Below the pieces are notes generated by a model. It did not search any database. It had not been told where the DNA came from and was given only the letters and a program-made list of their open reading frames with translations. A program made the translations under genes and the position numbers. A stretch of DNA of 64,000 nt from Gudongella sp046224405 (GTDB lineage Bacteria; Bacillota; Clostridia; Tissierellales; Tissierellaceae). Positions 60,478-64,000 of the stretch are shown piece by piece (the first letter of the stretch is position 1; each line of letters opens with the position of its first letter). The stretch covers positions 40,314 through 104,313 of the forward strand of contig NZ_JBJXRK010000007.1 of the NCBI RefSeq assembly GCF_046224405.1. The letters are read 5' to 3'.

Positions 60478-60492
60478 AACTTCTAATATAAT
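60463..60492 (+). promoter_or_regulatory. Promoter of the methylmalonyl-CoA mutase operon
   Basis: TTGCAA (60463-60468) and a perfect TATAAT (60487-60492) with 18-bp spacing lie 35 bp upstream of the first gene. Confidence 0.7.
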
Positions 60493-60527
60493 AGGGTTTA
60501 TAGAAGGTACCAATACGAGGAGGTAAA

Positions 60528-62210
60528 ATGATGTACGATGAAAAGAAGCTAGAGCAGATTAAATCGTCTTTTGTGGACTGGGATGAAAACAAAGTCGGAA
60601 AGCAGCTTAGCAAGAATCCTGAAAGAAAGGAAACCTTTACAACTGGTTCAGACAAAAAGGTTGAAAGGCTTTACACACCAATTGACACAGCTGAGATGGA
60701 TTATGAAAGGGATCTTGGATATCCTGGAGAGTATCCGTACACAAGAGGTGTACAGCCAACCATGTACAGAGGAAGATTCTGGACAATGAGACAGTATGCA
60801 GGTTTTGCAACTGCAGAGGAGTCCAACAAGAGATACAAGTATCTTCTTGAGCAGGGACAGACTGGACTTAGCGTTGCATTTGACCTTCCAACCCAGATAG
60901 GCTATGACTCAGATCATGGGTTATCCGAGGGAGAGGTTGGAAAAGTAGGGGTTGCAATTGATTCCCTGAGGGATATGGAAATTTTGTTTGATGGAATACC
61001 ATTGGACAAGGTCAGTACGTCTATGACAATAAATGCTCCTGCAAGCGTTTTACTTGCAATGTATATTGCAGTGGCGGAAAAGCAGGGCGTATCTCCAGAC
61101 CAACTAAGAGGTACCATTCAAAATGACATTCTAAAAGAGTATATTGCAAGAGGAACATATATTTTCCCGGTTGAGGAATCAATGAGGCTTATTACAAACA
61201 TCTTTGAGTATTGCTCAAAGGAAGTTCCAAAATGGAATACAATAAGCATAAGTGGTTACCACATAAGAGAGGCTGGTTCAACGGCTGCTCAGGAAGTTGC
61301 ATTCACACTGGCAGATGGTATAGCCTATGTTGATGCTGCAATCAAGGCAGGACTTGATGTTGACGATTTCGCACCTAGACTTTCCTTCTTCTTCAACGCT
61401 CACAATGACCTTCTTGAAGAGGTCTCAAAATACAGGGCTGCGAGAAGGCTATGGGCAAGAATCATGAAGGAAAGATTTGGAGCCAAGAAGGAAAAGTCAC
61501 TTCAGTTGAAGTTCCACACTCAAACTGCGGGATCCACACTTACTGCACAACAGCCTGACAACAACATAGTGAGGGTTGCAATCCAGACCCTGGCGGCAGT
61601 TCTTGGAGGAACACAGTCACTTCATACCAACTCAAGGGATGAGGCATTGGCTCTTCCAACAGAGGATTCAGTAAGGATTGCCCTGAGAACACAGCAGATT
61701 GTGGCACACGAGTCAGGAGTAACTGAAACGGTTGACCCACTTGCAGGATCATACTATATCGAAAGCCTAACAAACGACATTGAAAAGGAAGCAATGGATT
61801 ACATTGAAAAGATAGATAATCTTGGCGGTGCACCAAAGGCCATTGAAAAAGGATTTATCCAGAAGGAGATTCAGAATTCTGCCTACAAGTACCAGATGCA
61901 GGTTGAAGAGCAGGAAAGAATCGTAGTCGGAGTGAATAAATTCAGAATCGAGGAAAAGGACAAGAAAGAGCTACTAAAGGTAGATCCGCACGTTGAGCTT
62001 CTACAGAAGAAGAAGATAGAAAAGCTTAAGAGTACAAGAGATAATGAAAAGGTTGAGGAAGCACTTGAAGTCCTTAAAGCAAAGGCCGAAACAGATGAAA
62101 ACCTTATGCCGTTCATAATCGACGCAGTCAAGGAATACGCAACATTGGGAGAAGTCTGTGGAGTTCTTAGAGAAGTTTTCGGAGAATATGAACAGTCTGT
62201 AATACTATAG
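60528..62210 (+). CDS. mcmA1: Methylmalonyl-CoA mutase, catalytic subunit
   Basis: The 560-residue protein is the TIM-barrel part of the mutase that interconverts succinyl-CoA and methylmalonyl-CoA. Residues that separate this enzyme from isobutyryl- and hydroxyisobutyryl-CoA mutases are of the methylmalonyl type: the Tyr of RQYAGF (Y89 in Propionibacterium numbering), the Ser in GLSVAFDLPT and the Arg in ESMRLIT (R207); the His in SGYH (H244) is also present. The cobalamin domain is a separate gene 18 bp downstream, as in many Firmicutes and archaea. GAGGAGG precedes the ATG. Confidence 0.96.
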   Translation: MMYDEKKLEQIKSSFVDWDENKVGKQLSKNPERKETFTTGSDKKVERLYTPIDTAEMDYERDLGYPGEYPYTRGVQPTMYRGRFWTMRQYAGFATAEESNKRYKYLLEQGQTGLSVAFDLPTQIGYDSDHGLSEGEVGKVGVAIDSLRDMEILFDGIPLDKVSTSMTINAPASVLLAMYIAVAEKQGVSPDQLRGTIQNDILKEYIARGTYIFPVEESMRLITNIFEYCSKEVPKWNTISISGYHIREAGSTAAQEVAFTLADGIAYVDAAIKAGLDVDDFAPRLSFFFNAHNDLLEEVSKYRAARRLWARIMKERFGAKKEKSLQLKFHTQTAGSTLTAQQPDNNIVRVAIQTLAAVLGGTQSLHTNSRDEALALPTEDSVRIALRTQQIVAHESGVTETVDPLAGSYYIESLTNDIEKEAMDYIEKIDNLGGAPKAIEKGFIQKEIQNSAYKYQMQVEEQERIVVGVNKFRIEEKDKKELLKVDPHVELLQKKKIEKLKSTRDNEKVEEALEVLKAKAETDENLMPFIIDAVKEYATLGEVCGVLREVFGEYEQSVIL

Positions 62211-62228
62211 TTATGAGGAGGAAATAAA

Positions 62229-62627
62229 ATGGATAAACCCATTAGAGTACTTGTTGCAAAGCCAGGCCTGGATGGTCACGACAGGGGTGCAAAGGTTATA
62301 GCCAGAGCCTTAAGAGATGCAGGAATGGAAGTTATTTATACAGGTCTTAGACAGACGCCGGAACAAATAGTTGCTGCAGCTGTTCAGGAGGATGTTGATG
62401 TAGTGGCGATGAGCATTCTTTCAGGAGCCCACAACCACCTTTTCCCCAAGGTAGTAAGACTGCTAAGGGAAGAAGGGATCGAGGATGTTCTTGTTCTTGG
62501 AGGAGGAGTAATCCCAGAGGATGATATACCTGGACTTGTGGAAGCTGGAGTTGAGGGAATATTTACGCCTGGAACACCAACCAAGGAAGTAATAGCATTC
62601 ATTAAGGAAAACATTAAGAAGAAATAG
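62229..62627 (+). CDS. mcmA2: Methylmalonyl-CoA mutase, cobalamin-binding subunit
   Basis: The 132-residue protein is a free-standing B12-binding domain with the DxHxxG motif (GLDGHDRGAKV), the SILSGAHNHLFP segment and GGGVIPEDDIP. The His replaces dimethylbenzimidazole as lower ligand to cobalt. It joins the catalytic subunit to make an active mutase. GAGGAGG lies before the ATG. Needed adenosylcobalamin could be made by the PduO-type enzyme at 35820-36344. Confidence 0.96.
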   Translation: MDKPIRVLVAKPGLDGHDRGAKVIARALRDAGMEVIYTGLRQTPEQIVAAAVQEDVDVVAMSILSGAHNHLFPKVVRLLREEGIEDVLVLGGGVIPEDDIPGLVEAGVEGIFTPGTPTKEVIAFIKENIKKK

Positions 62628-62639
62628 GTGGTGTTTTAA

Positions 62640-63575
62640 TTGAATATTGAAGAAAGGCTGCTTAAAGGTGACAAAAGAGCCTGTGCACGCCTTATATCCC
62701 TCCTTGAGAACAACGATGAAAAGGCTGTGGATATCATAAAGAGACAGTATCACAAAACCGGTAACGCTTATGTAATTGGAGTTACCGGTTCTCCAGGAAG
62801 TGGGAAATCAACACTTACAGACAGACTTACCAAGGAGCTGAGAGCAGAGGGCAAAAAGGTTGGAATCCTTGCAGTTGATCCAACAAGTCCCTTCAGTGGA
62901 GGAGCAATCCTGGGAGACAGAATAAGAATGTCTGACCTAGCCCTGGATAAGGATGTTTTCATAAGGAGCATGGGTACAAGAGGATATCTGGGTGGAGTTT
63001 CAAAGGCCACCTGGGGAGCGGTAAAGGCACTTGACATATACGGCTGTGACTATATTTTCATAGAGACCGTTGGAGTGGGTCAATCAGAGGTGGATATTGT
63101 CAAAATGGCAGACACCGTCCTAATGGTCATGATTCCCAATATGGGAGATGACATACAGGCTATCAAGGCAGGAATAATGGAAATTGCAGATGTTTTTGCC
63201 ATCAACAAGTCAGACCTTGACGGTGCTGACAAGACAAAGCTTGAAATCGAAATGAATCTTGACCTGAATGAAAAAAGTGACTACAGACCACCGGTTGAAA
63301 AGGTATCTGCCATAAAAAACGAGGATATCGACGTTTTGCTTCAAAAGGTAAGAGATCATGAGAACTACCTTAAGGAGACCGGGAAGCTTCATGAAAGAAG
63401 AAGAAGGAACCTAAAGGTTGAGATAGTTCAGCTTGTGGAGGAAGAGCTTTTAAAGATGATTATGCAAAAAGCCCTTGAAGGGGACCTTCTTGAGGAGCTA
63501 TCCCACCAGGTGGAGAAGAGGACCCAGGACCCATACACCGCTAAGGAAAAGATAATTTCCCTTATAAGGGAGTAG
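62640..63575 (+). CDS. meaB: Methylmalonyl-CoA mutase-associated GTPase MeaB
   Basis: MeaB is a G3E GTPase that protects the mutase and gates cofactor loading. The 311-residue protein has the P-loop GVTGSPGSGKSTLTDRL, the DPTSPFSGGAILGDRIRM segment, ETVGVGQSEVD and the base-recognition NKSD. The start is TTG 62640 behind AGGTGGTG. The gene lies 12 bp after the cobalamin subunit. Confidence 0.96.
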   Translation: MNIEERLLKGDKRACARLISLLENNDEKAVDIIKRQYHKTGNAYVIGVTGSPGSGKSTLTDRLTKELRAEGKKVGILAVDPTSPFSGGAILGDRIRMSDLALDKDVFIRSMGTRGYLGGVSKATWGAVKALDIYGCDYIFIETVGVGQSEVDIVKMADTVLMVMIPNMGDDIQAIKAGIMEIADVFAINKSDLDGADKTKLEIEMNLDLNEKSDYRPPVEKVSAIKNEDIDVLLQKVRDHENYLKETGKLHERRRRNLKVEIVQLVEEELLKMIMQKALEGDLLEELSHQVEKRTQDPYTAKEKIISLIRE

Positions 63576-63594
63576 AGAAAGAGGAGGAAATTCC

Positions 63595-63996
63595 GTGGTA
63601 ACAAAAATTGATCACATTGGAATAGCAGTGAAGAATCTTGACGAAACACTTAAATTCTATGAAGATGTAATGGGAATTAAATGCACAAGCAAGGAAGAGG
63701 TAGAGGAGCAAAAGGTTAGAGTTGCATTTTTACCTGTTGGAGATTCAGAGGTGGAGCTTCTTGAATCCACAACTGAGGATGGGCCCATCGCCAGATTCAT
63801 TGAAAAGAAGGGCGAAGGAATCCAGCACATAGCATTCAAGGTTGACAACATAGAAGAGGCCATAAAGGATCTTCAGGAAAAGGGAGTAAGATTAATTGAT
63901 GAGAAGCCTAGATACGGAGCAGGCGGAGCTAGAATTGCTTTTCTTCACCCAAAATCAACATCCGGCGTTCTTATAGAAATCAGCGAAAGAGATTAA
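63595..63996 (+). CDS. mce: Methylmalonyl-CoA epimerase
   Basis: The epimerase interconverts (R)- and (S)-methylmalonyl-CoA. The 133-residue VOC-fold protein has metal ligands in KIDHIGIAV (His), GIQHIAFKV (His) and GVLIEIS (Glu), and the LHPKSTSGVLIE ending. The GTG start is preceded by GAGGAGG. It is complete and ends 4 bases before the window edge; carboxyltransferase or decarboxylase genes may follow outside. Confidence 0.95.
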   Translation: MVTKIDHIGIAVKNLDETLKFYEDVMGIKCTSKEEVEEQKVRVAFLPVGDSEVELLESTTEDGPIARFIEKKGEGIQHIAFKVDNIEEAIKDLQEKGVRLIDEKPRYGAGGARIAFLHPKSTSGVLIEISERD

Positions 63997-64000
63997 GTAC

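Noticed and set aside
1..64000. CRISPR arrays, tRNA or rRNA genes, transposases, prophage
   Set aside because: No regularly spaced repeats, cloverleaf sequences, rRNA motifs or recombinase/transposase frames were seen; nearly all space is filled by recognisable genes.

Overview
The window looks like a chromosomal segment of a low-to-moderate GC, anaerobic Gram-positive bacterium of the Clostridia/Tissierellia type. Supporting signs are strong AGGAGG-type ribosome binding sites, frequent TTG/GTG starts, a tyrosine T-box, superoxide reductase, a tungsten-type aldehyde:ferredoxin oxidoreductase, butyryl- and methylmalonyl-CoA enzymes, and the Bacillus/Clostridium gene order spoVG-glmU-prs-pth-mfd-(prsA)-yabM-yabN-hup-yabO-divIC-yabR-tilS-hpt-ftsH. 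The genus cannot be fixed from the sequence. No rRNA, tRNA, CRISPR array, phage or transposase was seen.

Layout. 1-5673: the tail of a DUF5317-like membrane protein, an ATP-grasp ligase paired with a diverged MurE-like ligase, then apt and glmS. 5772-6450: two divergent HTH regulators. 6598-8839: a lipoprotein with a duplicated FMN-binding-like domain, and the flavin transferase ApbE; a canonical FMN-binding lipoprotein follows at 11.8-12.1 kb. 8865-11695: ndk, an aspartate racemase family gene, a sortase, tatA and tatC. 12.3-19.0 kb: pgpA, an AGCS symporter, RNase HI, dCMP deaminase, a patatin, a NUDIX hydrolase and a MATE exporter. 19.2-26.3 kb: a sigma-54 activator facing a sigma-54 promoter in front of the aldehyde oxidoreductase and its MoaD-like partner, then glpK, a MobA-like nucleotidyltransferase and yfiH. 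26.7-32.6 kb: a permease, OsmC, two M20 amidohydrolases and a convergent GAF/PucR regulator that lies just behind T-box-controlled tyrS.

34.2-42.2 kb: superoxide reductase, an RNA methyltransferase, a PduO-type cobalamin adenosyltransferase, a PAS/PP2C phosphatase, pgi, crt and hbd, then a yybP-ykoY-like riboswitch and a repeat-like insertion in front of a Ca2+/Na+-type antiporter. 42.3-60.4 kb: murC on the minus strand and then the long plus-strand housekeeping cluster from spoVG to ftsH. That cluster lacks the sporulation genes that interrupt it in Bacillus (spoVT, yabP, yabQ, spoIIE). 60.5-63.996 kb: methylmalonyl-CoA mutase (two subunits), MeaB and the epimerase, an adenosylcobalamin-dependent propionate/succinate module that the adenosyltransferase at 35.8 kb could supply.

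Most distinctive for follow-up: the ATP-grasp/MurE-like ligase pair, whose amino-acid-binding motifs are replaced; the ApbE/flavoprotein set with a degenerate duplicated acceptor motif; the riboswitch with an altered core followed by a 36-nt repeated segment; and the sigma-54 aldehyde oxidoreductase promoter with an overlapping perfect palindrome.
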